25,869 bases of DNA from Clostridia bacterium (GCA_900771345.1 CAAGNQ010000038.1:1-25869); one strand, 5' to 3'; shown: positions 7,682 to 15,514, numbered from the stretch's first letter. A program made the numbers and translations. Notes: generated by a model not told the origin, from the sequence alone.

Positions 7682-8480
7682 AAGAATTGAAGAGTATGAA
7701 AGGGCTAAAAAATTTAATATTGACGTTGAAGACGACCCCGAAACATTTACCTTGCTCCCAGATAAAATAGATTATTTAGGGAAAAAATTATCCACTCGAT
7801 TTTTAACTAGAATTGCTAATAGTATAGCCGTTATGTACTATGAGGGTCAAATTAGAAAGGGCAATATGATAATCAAGGAGATTAAGGGGATTGAGAATTT
7901 TAAGAGGATAGAGGGTGGCGCTATAATCACCTGCAATCATTTTAGCGTTTATGATAATTATGCCGTTTATAGAGCGATAAAAGACTATCTTCCTAAGGGG
8001 CATCAGTTGTATAAGGTAATACGAGAAGGAAATTATACAAATTATAAGGGTTTATACGGATTCTTTTTTAAACATTGCAACACTCTTCCACTAAGTAGTA
8101 ATACAAATACAATGAAAAAATTTCTTCAAAGTGTTTCCACTCTCTTAAAGAATAATGAAAAGATTTTGATTTATCCTGAGCAGGCAATGTGGTGGAATTA
8201 TAGAAAGCCACGTCCTCTTCAGACGGGTGCGTTTAATCTTGCTGTATCTAACTCGGTCCCAATTATCCCCGTCTTTATAACAATGGAGGATACCGATAGG
8301 CTTGATAATGAGGGATATAAAGTTCAAGCGTACACTTTATGGTTTTTGCCACCTATATATCAAAAAGACCATTTATCAAGGAAAGAAAACATTGAATATA
8401 TGAAAAACGAGAACTTTCGTCTTTGGAAAGAAAAATATGAAGAGGTGTATGGCGTAAAGTTAAAATACGCTAAAGAATAA
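7659..8480 (+). CDS. PlsC-like lysophospholipid/glycerolipid acyltransferase
   Basis: This 273-residue protein belongs to the PlsC/LPLAT superfamily. Motif I is NHFSVYD (NHx4D, catalytic His-Asp) at about residues 92-98. Motif II lies around KVIREGNY. The usual FPEGTRS block is replaced by YPEQAMWWNYRKPRP. It ends with VPIIPVFITM (motif IV). Such enzymes esterify glycerol phosphates or other lipid-linked hydroxyls at the inner membrane face. The EQAMWW variant separates it from housekeeping PlsC; I recall similar forms in clostridial genomes but cannot name a substrate. The start overlaps the GT8 end, and one base separates the stop from the next ATG, so the three genes form one unit. Confidence 0.8.
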   Translation: MKRAQIIERIEEYERAKKFNIDVEDDPETFTLLPDKIDYLGKKLSTRFLTRIANSIAVMYYEGQIRKGNMIIKEIKGIENFKRIEGGAIITCNHFSVYDNYAVYRAIKDYLPKGHQLYKVIREGNYTNYKGLYGFFFKHCNTLPLSSNTNTMKKFLQSVSTLLKNNEKILIYPEQAMWWNYRKPRPLQTGAFNLAVSNSVPIIPVFITMEDTDRLDNEGYKVQAYTLWFLPPIYQKDHLSRKENIEYMKNENFRLWKEKYEEVYGVKLKYAKE

Positions 8481-8481
8481 T

Positions 8482-9060
8482 ATGGTTTTATATGTTTCAA
8501 CAATAATATTCAGTATGATTATCATAGTAATTTTAAATTATTTTTTATACCTTCCCATTTTTGAATTTAGGCTGTCGTATATAATAATTGCAGTCGTAGT
8601 TATGACGGTATGTGAAATACTTGTTGATTTGCTGTTTGCTTTGATAGTAAGAAGATTTTTGCCGTTGAAATGGTTTTCTGCTGACAAAAAATGTTTCATG
8701 GCAAAAAAATGGGAAAGAAAAATTTATGAAAAATTAGGAATAAAATACTGGAAAGATAAGGTTATAGAGCTAGGCGCACTATCTGGGTTTAGAAAAAATA
8801 AAATTTTAGACCCCTATAGTCCAGAATACGTTAAAAGGTATATAATAGAAGCAAATTATGGGATAGGCGTGCATGTTGCCGACATAATCTTTGGCGCTCT
8901 AATCGTTTTTATTTATCCATTAAAATATTGGCACTGTTTTGCGCTACCAGTTTTCTTAGTAAACTTTGTCCTAAATCTTCTGCCTATTTTTATTTTGAGA
9001 TATAATCTTCCTAAACTTCATAGGCTTTATTGGTTTAGTATTAAAAAAAATCATAAATAA
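8482..9060 (+). CDS. Membrane protein resembling CrtO-type glycosyl-lipid acyltransferases
   Basis: This 192-residue protein has two N-terminal hydrophobic helices (about 3-25 and 31-57), a basic middle region KWERKIYEKLGIKYWKDKV, then two more hydrophobic segments and NLLPIFILRYNLPKL near the end. The layout matches staphylococcal CrtO (glycosyl-diaponeurosporenoate acyltransferase): a WK-basic block, an acidic (Y)IIE segment, and N-(L)P-III-x-RYN-x-P-x-L at the end. CrtO esterifies a sugar on a glycosylated carotenoid. No carotenoid gene is visible here, so the sugar lipid acted on is unknown. The family call is by motif memory only; a structural membrane protein is the alternative. Confidence 0.55.
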   Translation: MVLYVSTIIFSMIIIVILNYFLYLPIFEFRLSYIIIAVVVMTVCEILVDLLFALIVRRFLPLKWFSADKKCFMAKKWERKIYEKLGIKYWKDKVIELGALSGFRKNKILDPYSPEYVKRYIIEANYGIGVHVADIIFGALIVFIYPLKYWHCFALPVFLVNFVLNLLPIFILRYNLPKLHRLYWFSIKKNHK

Positions 9061-9069
9061 ATTTAAAAG

Positions 9070-9098
9070 CACATAAGAAAAAACTTGTGTGTTTTTTT
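9070..9098 (+). terminator. Intrinsic terminator after the glycolipid cassette
   Basis: CACATAAG (9070-9077) pairs with CTTGTGTG (9084-9091) with one U-G pair around six A, followed by seven T (9092-9098). Confidence 0.75.
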
Positions 9099-9101
9099 AA
9101 C

Positions 9102-9130
9102 TTTACAATATTTGTATTTTGTTATATAAT
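9102..9130 (+). promoter_or_regulatory. Sigma-A promoter of the YhaO/YhaN-like operon
   Basis: TTTACA (9102-9107), exactly 17 bases, TATAAT (9125-9130). The expected start is near 9137 and leaves a short leader holding the CGGAGAA ribosome binding site before ATG 9160. Confidence 0.75.
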
Positions 9131-9159
9131 ACTATTATATAACATTTACGGAGAATAGT

Positions 9160-10236
9160 ATGAGGATAATACATTGCGCTGACTTGCATCTCGACTCAAA
9201 AATTGATTGGCTACCGTCTGAAAAAGCCAAGATTAGAAGAGAGGAGATAATAAGGTCTTTCGAAAGACTGTGTGATTACGCTACAAAAAATAACGTTGAC
9301 GTAGTTTTAATCGCTGGCGATATGTTTGATACTTCTAGGGTTACTATTAAGACGAGAAATAGAGTGCTCAGAAGTATCGAGATGGCGAGCAATGTTGATT
9401 TTTTATATTTGTCGGGTAATCACGATGATGATAATTTTATTTCGTCCTGTGATTTTTTACCAAGCAACTTAAAATTGTTCTCTGAGGAATGGACAAGTTA
9501 TTCATATAATGACGTTGTTATAACGGGCGCAAAACTCAACTCTATTAATGCTCTTTCGATATACGATAAGCTCTCTCTTGATAAATATAAATTTAACATT
9601 GTCACCCTTCACGGCCAAATTATAGGGTATAAGAATAGCGAAAACGCCGAGGTTATTAGTATTCCTAGGCTTAAAGATAAAAATATAGATTATCTTGCAT
9701 TAGGTCATATTCATAGTAGTATTTTAGGCGAGATAGATTTAAGAGGTAAATACGCTTATTCTGGCTGTCTTGACGGGCGAGGATTTGATGAGACGGGGGA
9801 TAAAGGATTTATATTAATCAATATAGAGGGCAAGAAAGCACAGTATGAATTCGTTAGTTTTTCGTCAAGAAATTTATATGAAGTAGAATATTTTATTGAC
9901 AGCAAGGATAATTTTTTAGAATTTCGAGATGAAATAATAGAAGATTTAACAAAAAAATATCATTTTAATAGTTTAATTAAGATTGTGATAAAAGGCAGGC
10001 ACACTCTTGATTTTGATATGGATATAGAAGGGCTTTTATCTAGATTTAACGAACTATTTTTCTTTGTAAAAATATATGATAAAACCGAACTAGCGTATAA
10101 TATAGATGATTATAAAGATAACAAATCTCTTTTGGGCGAGTTTGTTAGGGCTGTCCACGAAAGTGATATGGATGAACAGATGAAAAGCCAGGTGATTATG
10201 TGTGGCATAAACGCAATAAAAGGGGAGGAAATATAG
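9160..10236 (+). CDS. SbcD/YhaO-like metallophosphoesterase, putative DNA repair nuclease subunit
   Basis: The 358-residue calcineurin-like phosphoesterase has all five metal-binding blocks of the Mre11/SbcD type: CADLHLD (D8, H10), GDMFD (53-57), GNHDD (86-90), TLHGQ and LGHIHS. A C-terminal capping domain with little conservation follows. Mre11/SbcD enzymes trim DNA ends together with a Rad50/SbcC ATPase. The next gene, one base downstream, is that kind of ATPase with a membrane hairpin, so the pair most resembles YhaO-YhaN of Bacillus rather than classical SbcD-SbcC. Expected action is Mn-dependent nuclease activity on DNA ends, by family only. The substrate is not shown. Confidence 0.8.
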   Translation: MRIIHCADLHLDSKIDWLPSEKAKIRREEIIRSFERLCDYATKNNVDVVLIAGDMFDTSRVTIKTRNRVLRSIEMASNVDFLYLSGNHDDDNFISSCDFLPSNLKLFSEEWTSYSYNDVVITGAKLNSINALSIYDKLSLDKYKFNIVTLHGQIIGYKNSENAEVISIPRLKDKNIDYLALGHIHSSILGEIDLRGKYAYSGCLDGRGFDETGDKGFILINIEGKKAQYEFVSFSSRNLYEVEYFIDSKDNFLEFRDEIIEDLTKKYHFNSLIKIVIKGRHTLDFDMDIEGLLSRFNELFFFVKIYDKTELAYNIDDYKDNKSLLGEFVRAVHESDMDEQMKSQVIMCGINAIKGEEI

Positions 10237-10237
10237 A

Positions 10238-12247
10238 ATGAGATTGGTCAAATGTTATGTTTCGTCCTTTGGAAAACTTAATGATTTTACTTTTGAATTT
10301 AGTAAAGGCGTTAACACGATAAAAGAAGATAACGGCTGGGGGAAAAGCACGCTTGCAACCTTTATAAAGGCGATGTTTTACGGGCTTAGTGGCACTGGGA
10401 AAAGAAGCGTTAACGATAACGAAAGAATAAAATATAAACCTTGGAACTCCACTACTACGTTTGGAGGATACGTCGAGTTTGTTTGGGGAGACAAAGAATA
10501 TAAATTAGAAAGATATTTTGGCAACAAAGAATCAGAGGATACCGTCAGACTAACAGATATTGCGAGTGGTAGGACTTACGAGGGTGAAAAAGAGTGCTGG
10601 GGTAAACGCATTTTTGAAATAGACGAAGAGGGATTTTTATCCACAACCTATCTTTCTCAGAAAGATTTCGAAATTAAAAGCAACACTAGTATTACGGCAA
10701 AATATAATTCCATTTGCGAAGTGGAGCAATCAGATTCTTTTAATAGAGCGCTAAATAAAATTGATGATAAAATAAAAAAGTATAAATCTAGAGGCGATAA
10801 AGGGCTGATTTTTGATGCTAGAAGAGAAGTTTCAGGGCTTGAAGACGAGATTTTAAAAGCCACTTTGGGTGTGGATACTTCAAAAAATTTAGAAAAAGAA
10901 ATAAAAAAATTAGAAGAAGAAATAGTAGTTCTTAAGAATGAAGGGCAGGAACTTACAAGTTTAATTTCAAAAGCAGGGCAAAAGCAAATTTTTCAAATGA
11001 AAAAAGATAGGCTTGACGAATGCCAGAGAGAACTTTATAAACTAATAAGCGAGAAAAATCAGGTTGAGAAATTAATGTCAGGTAAAAATCCGACGGAGAG
11101 CGAACTTTTAAGATGTAATGATTATTCCGTAAACCTGTCGTCGCTATTTTTAATGGAAAAAACTTATCTGCAAGAAATTGAAAATTTAGAAAAGGAGATT
11201 AACAAGAAAGAGGAGAATAAAAAACAAAAATATAACTATGTATTTTTACTGTGTTCTGCCTTGCTATTGGTCATTGGTTGCGTAGGATTTTCCTTAAACG
11301 CAATCTTGGCAGTGTTAGGTCTTGTTTTTTCGGCAGTTTTTATTGCATTGTTCTTTATTTTAAAAAGGAATACTAAAGATGAAACATTGGAGTTTTGTAG
11401 GTCAACTTTGTACGAAAAGAGGGCTCAGTTAGATAAAATTCAAGCGCAGATTAGCCAACTAAATTCAAAACTCAGTAATTATTTTGAAGGTTTTATTTTT
11501 GATGGGAATCTTGACTATTCTCAAATGATTTTACAAGTTAGAGACAGAATGCTAAAAATTGAAAGTTATGAGAGGAAAATAAAAGAATTAAATATTTCTA
11601 TTGCAAATTTGAAACCTGAGGTTGAAAAAATTCAAAATCAAGATAATATAGGTCAGGATTTAGATTTAACTAGCCTTGAGGAAAGGCTTAGAAAAGCACA
11701 AGCAGAACAAGCCGAAAAGACAACCGAGTTAGAAAGAAAAAAGGCAAGTGCAAGTAGATATGAAGAGGCTAGTGAAAAGCTTGTAGAAATGGAAAGCCGA
11801 AAGAGTGAACTTTTGGAAAACATTAAGCGCTATAAAGAAGATTACGAGATTTTGTGCAAGACCAACGAGTTCTTAAGAAAGGCAGATGAAAATCTAAAAC
11901 TAAAATATCGCGCGCCATTGCAGGAGAGTTTGAATAAATATCTTTCTTTTATAGATAAAGAAAAGAGCGTTAAAATAGATATTGACCTTAATATTACAGC
12001 AATTGAAAAAAATGGTGAAAAGAATACTGAATATTATAGTAAAGGATATCAAAATCTGTTTGAAATTTGTAAGCGTTTTGCGTTGACTGACGTGTTGTTT
12101 ACGGGCGAAAAACCATTTATTATTTTGGACGACCCTTTTTATAATTTAGACGACGATAAAATCCGTTTATCAATAGAACTTATTAAGAAAATGTCAGAAG
12201 AATATCAAATTTTATATTTTGTGTGTCACGAGAGCAGGAGAGCGTGA
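10238..12247 (+). CDS. YhaN/SbcC-like AAA ATPase with a membrane hairpin in the coiled coil
   Basis: This is a Rad50/SMC-type ATPase of 669 residues. Walker A is NGWGKST (32-38). The Q-loop region around TYLSQKDF is followed by coiled coil (about 195-330), two transmembrane helices (about 333-376), a second coiled coil (about 380-560), a degenerate signature YYSKGYQNLF, Walker B FIILDDP (627-633) and a final switch His (H664) in VCHESRR. There is no CxxC zinc hook; the hairpin membrane segment sits where the hook would be, as in YhaN. YhaN is near 960 residues, so both coiled-coil arms are shorter here. It presumably pairs with the upstream nuclease and anchors it at the membrane. Confidence 0.78.
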   Translation: MRLVKCYVSSFGKLNDFTFEFSKGVNTIKEDNGWGKSTLATFIKAMFYGLSGTGKRSVNDNERIKYKPWNSTTTFGGYVEFVWGDKEYKLERYFGNKESEDTVRLTDIASGRTYEGEKECWGKRIFEIDEEGFLSTTYLSQKDFEIKSNTSITAKYNSICEVEQSDSFNRALNKIDDKIKKYKSRGDKGLIFDARREVSGLEDEILKATLGVDTSKNLEKEIKKLEEEIVVLKNEGQELTSLISKAGQKQIFQMKKDRLDECQRELYKLISEKNQVEKLMSGKNPTESELLRCNDYSVNLSSLFLMEKTYLQEIENLEKEINKKEENKKQKYNYVFLLCSALLLVIGCVGFSLNAILAVLGLVFSAVFIALFFILKRNTKDETLEFCRSTLYEKRAQLDKIQAQISQLNSKLSNYFEGFIFDGNLDYSQMILQVRDRMLKIESYERKIKELNISIANLKPEVEKIQNQDNIGQDLDLTSLEERLRKAQAEQAEKTTELERKKASASRYEEASEKLVEMESRKSELLENIKRYKEDYEILCKTNEFLRKADENLKLKYRAPLQESLNKYLSFIDKEKSVKIDIDLNITAIEKNGEKNTEYYSKGYQNLFEICKRFALTDVLFTGEKPFIILDDPFYNLDDDKIRLSIELIKKMSEEYQILYFVCHESRRA

Positions 12248-12250
12248 TTT

Positions 12251-12715
12251 ATGGATTATAAACTCCAGTTTGAACTAGTGCCCGACGGGTGCTGGTATAG
12301 TAATTTACGCTCCATACTCAGCAAAAAAGAATGGGAATTTATACGCACTTATGCAATAAAAAAATCAAGTGGGAAATGCTCGATTTGTGGCAAAAAAACA
12401 AAAAGCCTTCACGCGCATGAGAGGTGGAGTTACGACGAGAAGAAAGGCATTCAAAAACTTGATGACGTGATTGCTGTTTGCCCTGATTGCCATAGTGTTA
12501 TTCACATAGGAAGAACGCAACTTTTAGGCAATGAAGAAAGGGCAGAAAAGCACTTTATGAAAGTTAATAACTGCTCGTATTCGGAATACCGAAAAGCGCT
12601 TGGGATTGCTAATGATATTCATAAAAGAAGAAATCTTGTTTCAGAGTGGAGACTAGACCTATCTTTCCTGAAAAAACTTATTAATGAAACAACTGAAAAC
12701 AAAGAGGAAGAATAA
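12251..12715 (+). CDS. HNH-type zinc protein, putative endonuclease
   Basis: This 154-residue protein has CSICG (C43, C46), then HAHE (54-57) and CPDCHSVIHIG (C77, C80, H81, H85). This is a zinc-ribbon-supported HNH fold: two CxxC pairs flanking the catalytic His region. The opening ELVPDGCWYSNLR and the C-terminal EWRLDLSFL match a family of small stand-alone HNH proteins I recall from many bacteria, whose function is not established. It follows the ATPase by three bases and its stop overlaps the next start, so it is co-transcribed with the repair-like pair. Nuclease activity is inferred from the fold; the third HNH residue is not obvious, so it may be a binding protein. Confidence 0.7.
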   Translation: MDYKLQFELVPDGCWYSNLRSILSKKEWEFIRTYAIKKSSGKCSICGKKTKSLHAHERWSYDEKKGIQKLDDVIAVCPDCHSVIHIGRTQLLGNEERAEKHFMKVNNCSYSEYRKALGIANDIHKRRNLVSEWRLDLSFLKKLINETTENKEEE

Positions 12716-13506
12716 TGGAAATAATTGATGCACACACACATATTTACCCCGAAAAAATTGCTAAAAAGGCGACTGATGCAATCGGGGAATTTTATGATAT
12801 AAAAATGGAAATGCCGTCAGGCACGGCAGATAGGCTTATAGAAGAGGGAGGCGAGGCAGGCGTTTCAAAATTTATCGTGCATTCTTGTGCTACGACAGCC
12901 CACCAAGTTCGCTCAATCAATGAATTTATTAAGCGTGAAATTGATAATCACAGTGAGTTCATAGGGTTTATGACCTTGCACCAAGACCTTAATGAAAGCC
13001 AAATGATTGATGAGGTCGAGCGGTGCAAAAAAAATGGGTTTAAGGGAGTTAAACTTCATCCCGATTTTCAAAAATTTTATATTGATGACGAGAAGGTTGA
13101 AAAGATATATAGGGCTGTTGGCAGTAATTTTCCTATTTTATTGCATATCGGTGACGATAGGTATGATTATAGCGCTCCTGAAAGGCTTGCTAAAATTGCA
13201 AAAAAATACAAAAACGTAAATTTTATTGCCGCTCATTTTGGAGGATATAGATGCTGGGACAGAGTTGAGGTTTATAAAAATCTTGACAACGTATATTTTG
13301 ATACCTGCTCGTCGTTAGCGTTTATAGACAGCAAAAAGGCAAAAAGTTTAATAGAACGTTTTGGTGAAGATAAGTTCTTTTTTGGTACGGATTTTCCTAT
13401 GTGGAACGCCAAGTCTGAACTAGATAGATTTTTTCAAATTGACCTAACTGAAAAACAAAGAGAAAAGATACTATCTCTTAACATAAAAAGATTATTGAAA
13501 ATTTAA
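12715..13506 (+). CDS. Amidohydrolase-family metal-dependent hydrolase (Amidohydro_2 type)
   Basis: The 263-residue TIM-barrel hydrolase has DAHTH (H7, H9) at the start of strand 1, GVKLHPDFQ, LLHIGD, FIAAHFGG, VYFDTCSS and the strand-8 FGTDFP with the catalytic Asp. This is the order seen in the COG2159/Amidohydro_2 group. These act on amides, lactones or as decarboxylases; the substrate cannot be read from sequence. Its ATG overlaps the HNH stop (TAATG), indicating translational coupling. No terminator is evident after it; the P1 promoter of the T-box region starts 20 bases downstream. Confidence 0.8.
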   Translation: MEIIDAHTHIYPEKIAKKATDAIGEFYDIKMEMPSGTADRLIEEGGEAGVSKFIVHSCATTAHQVRSINEFIKREIDNHSEFIGFMTLHQDLNESQMIDEVERCKKNGFKGVKLHPDFQKFYIDDEKVEKIYRAVGSNFPILLHIGDDRYDYSAPERLAKIAKKYKNVNFIAAHFGGYRCWDRVEVYKNLDNVYFDTCSSLAFIDSKKAKSLIERFGEDKFFFGTDFPMWNAKSELDRFFQIDLTEKQREKILSLNIKRLLKI

Positions 13507-13525
13507 TATTAACTATACAAAATGC

Positions 13526-13554
13526 TTGACAAAAGTATGCTAAGAAAGTATAAT
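13526..13554 (+). promoter_or_regulatory. Sigma-A promoter P1 of the T-box region
   Basis: TTGACA (13526-13531), 17 bases, TATAAT (13549-13554): both hexamers match the consensus perfectly. Transcription should begin near 13561, just before T-box 1. Confidence 0.88.
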
Positions 13555-13574
13555 TCAAAAAAAATATAAACACG

Positions 13575-13796
13575 ATGACGGAAAAAGACGCTAAGGAGTT
13601 CTCTAGAGAGTTGACGGCTGGTGTAAGTCAATGAATGAATGTGCGTTACTCATTCCTGAGTGGAAACAGTGAAAAAAAGTAATTGTTTACGGTATGCTTC
13701 GTTAAAGGTAAAGAGTGATTGCTATAAAACGCAATAAATTTGGGTGGTACCACGGTTTTAATCGTCCCTAACAGTTTTGTTAGGGGTTTTTATTTT
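13575..13796 (+). promoter_or_regulatory. T-box riboswitch 1, leucine type (specifier CUC)
   Basis: This is a T-box leader that senses uncharged tRNA and controls termination. Stem I closes with GGAA (13580-13583) and TTCC (13653-13656). ACGC (13588-13591) pairs with GCGT (13643-13646). Between them the 3' specifier loop reads TA-CTC-A, so the specifier is CTC (13649-13651, Leu) followed by the conserved purine. The AGAGAG motif is at 13605-13610, under an apical stem TTGAC/GTCAA. The antiterminator T-box TGGGTGGTACCACGG is at 13741-13755. Its UGGU fits a tRNA ending in ACCA (discriminator A), as Leu tRNAs have. The family is certain; the codon reading depends on my manual fold. Confidence 0.9.
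13766..13796 (+). terminator. T-box 1 terminator
   Basis: CCCTAAC (13766-13772) pairs with GTTAGGG (13779-13785) around AGTTTT, followed by a T-rich tract to 13796. The 5' arm overlaps the CGTCCC strand that the antiterminator would otherwise use, giving the usual alternative folding. Confidence 0.88.
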
Positions 13797-13832
13797 TATA
13801 CACCCAAAAAAGATTCATTCTTTACATTTCGC

Positions 13833-13862
13833 TTGACAAACTTCTTTTATATGCTGTATATT
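13833..13862 (+). promoter_or_regulatory. Internal promoter P2 between the two T-boxes
   Basis: A perfect TTGACA (13833-13838) is followed after 18 bases by TATATT (13857-13862). Transcripts would start near 13869 and contain T-box 2 only. The region downstream of the -10 is almost pure A/T, so the exact -10 is uncertain. Confidence 0.65.
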
Positions 13863-13892
13863 ATATATAATATAATTTATAATATAAGCGCA

Positions 13893-14113
13893 AAGAAGGA
13901 AACGGACGCAAAATTCTTGATAAAGAGAGTTGACGGACGGTGCAAGTCAATGAACGAGTTGTGTTGAATCATTCCCAAGCATAAACAGTGAAATTAAGTA
14001 GTTGTTTACGGATTGTCTCGTTAAAGACAATTAAGTGGCTATAATTTTTGTAGCAATTTGGGTGGTACCACGGTGCAAGTCGTCCCTGACAATTCTTTGT
14101 CAGGGATTTTTTT
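13893..14113 (+). promoter_or_regulatory. T-box riboswitch 2, isoleucine type (specifier AUC)
   Basis: This second T-box is an imperfect direct copy of the first, displaced by about 319 bases. GGAA (13898-13901) pairs with TTCC (13972-13975). ACGCAA (13906-13911) pairs with TTGTGT (13959-13964). The 3' specifier loop is TGA-ATC-A, the classical form, so the specifier is ATC (13968-13970, Ile) in the same register as T-box 1. AGAGAG is at 13924-13929, the apical stem is TTGAC/GTCAA, and TGGGTGGTACCACGG is at 14059-14073. UGGU again fits discriminator A of Ile tRNAs. It directly precedes the LeuA-like gene and therefore gates the whole operon. Confidence 0.9.
14084..14113 (+). terminator. T-box 2 terminator
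   Basis: CCCTGAC (14084-14090) pairs perfectly with GTCAGGG (14099-14105) around AATTCTTT, followed by A and seven T (14107-14113). Confidence 0.9.
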
Positions 14114-14140
14114 ATAAGTTATATTTTGGAGGAAGAAATT

Positions 14141-15514
14141 ATGAAGAAGATTACTGTTTCGGACTTTACTTTAAGAGCAGTAGAGCAATTGAATTTATCG
14201 CTAACCTTTAGAGAAAAACTGCTTATTGCAGAAAAGTTGGATTTATCAGGGGTTGACTCGATTGAACTACCAGCTTTAATCGGCTCGAAAGAAAACGAGG
14301 TAATCTATCGAACGATATCTAGTGCAGTTAAAAATTGCATTGTAAAAATTCCTGTTGGCATGAGCGAGGAAAGTTTGAATTTTGCATACGAATGCGTAAA
14401 GAGTGCAAAAAATTTCTGCTTGCAAGTTGTTTTACCTGTTTCAACTGCGCTTATGACTTATTCTTGTCAGATGAAATCTCCTGCACTTATTGCAAAAATT
14501 GAAGAACTTTGTAAACTCGCAAAAAAATATACCGATAATATTGAGTTTGTTGCGCTTGACGTGTTTAGAGCAGAAGAGGGATTTGTTGAACTTTGTGCGA
14601 AAACTGCTTATGAGTCGGGTGCTAAAACGATAGCCCTTTGTGATGATAATGGGGAGGCGCTATTTACAGATTATGAGAATATTGTTGCCTCAATAAAAAG
14701 TGTTTGCGATATTAGGGTTGAAGTTCAGCCTTCAAACGAACTCAATATGGCCTCTTCGTCGGCTGTTACGGCGATTAAGGCAGGCGCAGACGGGGTTAAG
14801 ACTTCTTGCGTAGGAAAATATCTATCACTTGCTAATCTTTCGGATATCGTTAGGTCTAAAAAATACTGTTTAGAAATTGAAACGAATGTCAATCAAGCAA
14901 ACGTTCATACTATTGAATCAATAATTACCGGTACGTCAGACAAGAATGAAGAAATTGAAACTGATACTCCTATTTCAAAAACTATTGAAAATACTGCCAC
15001 AATTAAAGATATTTCTAGTGCGATTAAGCAATTAGGATATGAACTAACGGATAGTGATATAGGAAAAGTTTATGAAGAGTTCAAGAAATTAACCGTTAAA
15101 AAAGATGCTATTGATTCAAAAGAACTTGAGGCAGTCATCGCAAGTACTGCTATGCAAGTTCCATCAACCTATCATTTGGTAAATTTCTTCGTGAATAGTG
15201 GAAACGTTATGCCTGCAACGGCGAATATTACTCTTGAAAAAGACGGAGAAAAATTTACGGGCGTTTCAACGGGTGACGGTCCTATTGACGCCGCTTTCCA
15301 CGCTATTGAGCAAATTATAGGGCATCACTATGAACTTGATGACTTTCAAGTTCATGCAGTGACAAAAGGAAGAGGTGCTGTTGGCTCGTCAATCATAAGA
15401 CTTCGCGCAAACGGAAGATTATATCCAGGCAACGGCGTTTCAACCGACATTATCGGTGCGTGCATAAGAGCGTACGTTAATGCACTAAATAAAATAGTTT
15501 ACGAGGAAAACTAG
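14141..15514 (+). CDS. LeuA-like protein with regulatory domain but without catalytic metal ligands (possible pseudoenzyme sensor)
   Basis: The 457-residue protein aligns end to end with isopropylmalate/citramalate synthases: TIM barrel (about 1-245), linker subdomain (about 285-340, ending SKELEAVIAS) and LeuA-type allosteric domain (about 345-455, with GDGPIDAAF, AVTKGRGAVG and RAYVNALN). The catalytic motifs are changed. LRDGEQ is LRAVEQ (11-16), losing the metal-binding Asp. The HxHND motif is QPSNE (196-200), losing both His. The conserved ERAGNA segment is KYLSLAN. It is therefore unlikely to condense acetyl-CoA with a keto acid. The intact C-terminal domain suggests Leu or Ile binding. 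The start is ATG 14141, nine bases after GGAGG; an upstream TTG overlaps that site. The ligase gene follows after one base. Confidence 0.8.
   Translation: MKKITVSDFTLRAVEQLNLSLTFREKLLIAEKLDLSGVDSIELPALIGSKENEVIYRTISSAVKNCIVKIPVGMSEESLNFAYECVKSAKNFCLQVVLPVSTALMTYSCQMKSPALIAKIEELCKLAKKYTDNIEFVALDVFRAEEGFVELCAKTAYESGAKTIALCDDNGEALFTDYENIVASIKSVCDIRVEVQPSNELNMASSSAVTAIKAGADGVKTSCVGKYLSLANLSDIVRSKKYCLEIETNVNQANVHTIESIITGTSDKNEEIETDTPISKTIENTATIKDISSAIKQLGYELTDSDIGKVYEEFKKLTVKKDAIDSKELEAVIASTAMQVPSTYHLVNFFVNSGNVMPATANITLEKDGEKFTGVSTGDGPIDAAFHAIEQIIGHHYELDDFQVHAVTKGRGAVGSSIIRLRANGRLYPGNGVSTDIIGACIRAYVNALNKIVYEEN

Noticed and set aside
13740..13967. A 75-codon open frame across the end of T-box 1 and the start of T-box 2
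   Set aside because: It reads through the T-box sequence, terminator and P2 promoter, has no family resemblance and no ribosome binding site; the RNA elements explain the DNA.
13575..14113. The long direct repeat as an insertion or attachment-site duplication
   Set aside because: The repeated parts are exactly the conserved T-box elements with matching stems; no terminal repeats or transposase are present.
14141..15514. Functional 2-isopropylmalate or citramalate synthase
   Set aside because: The catalytic Asp and both metal-binding His residues are replaced, so only the regulatory domain can be supported.
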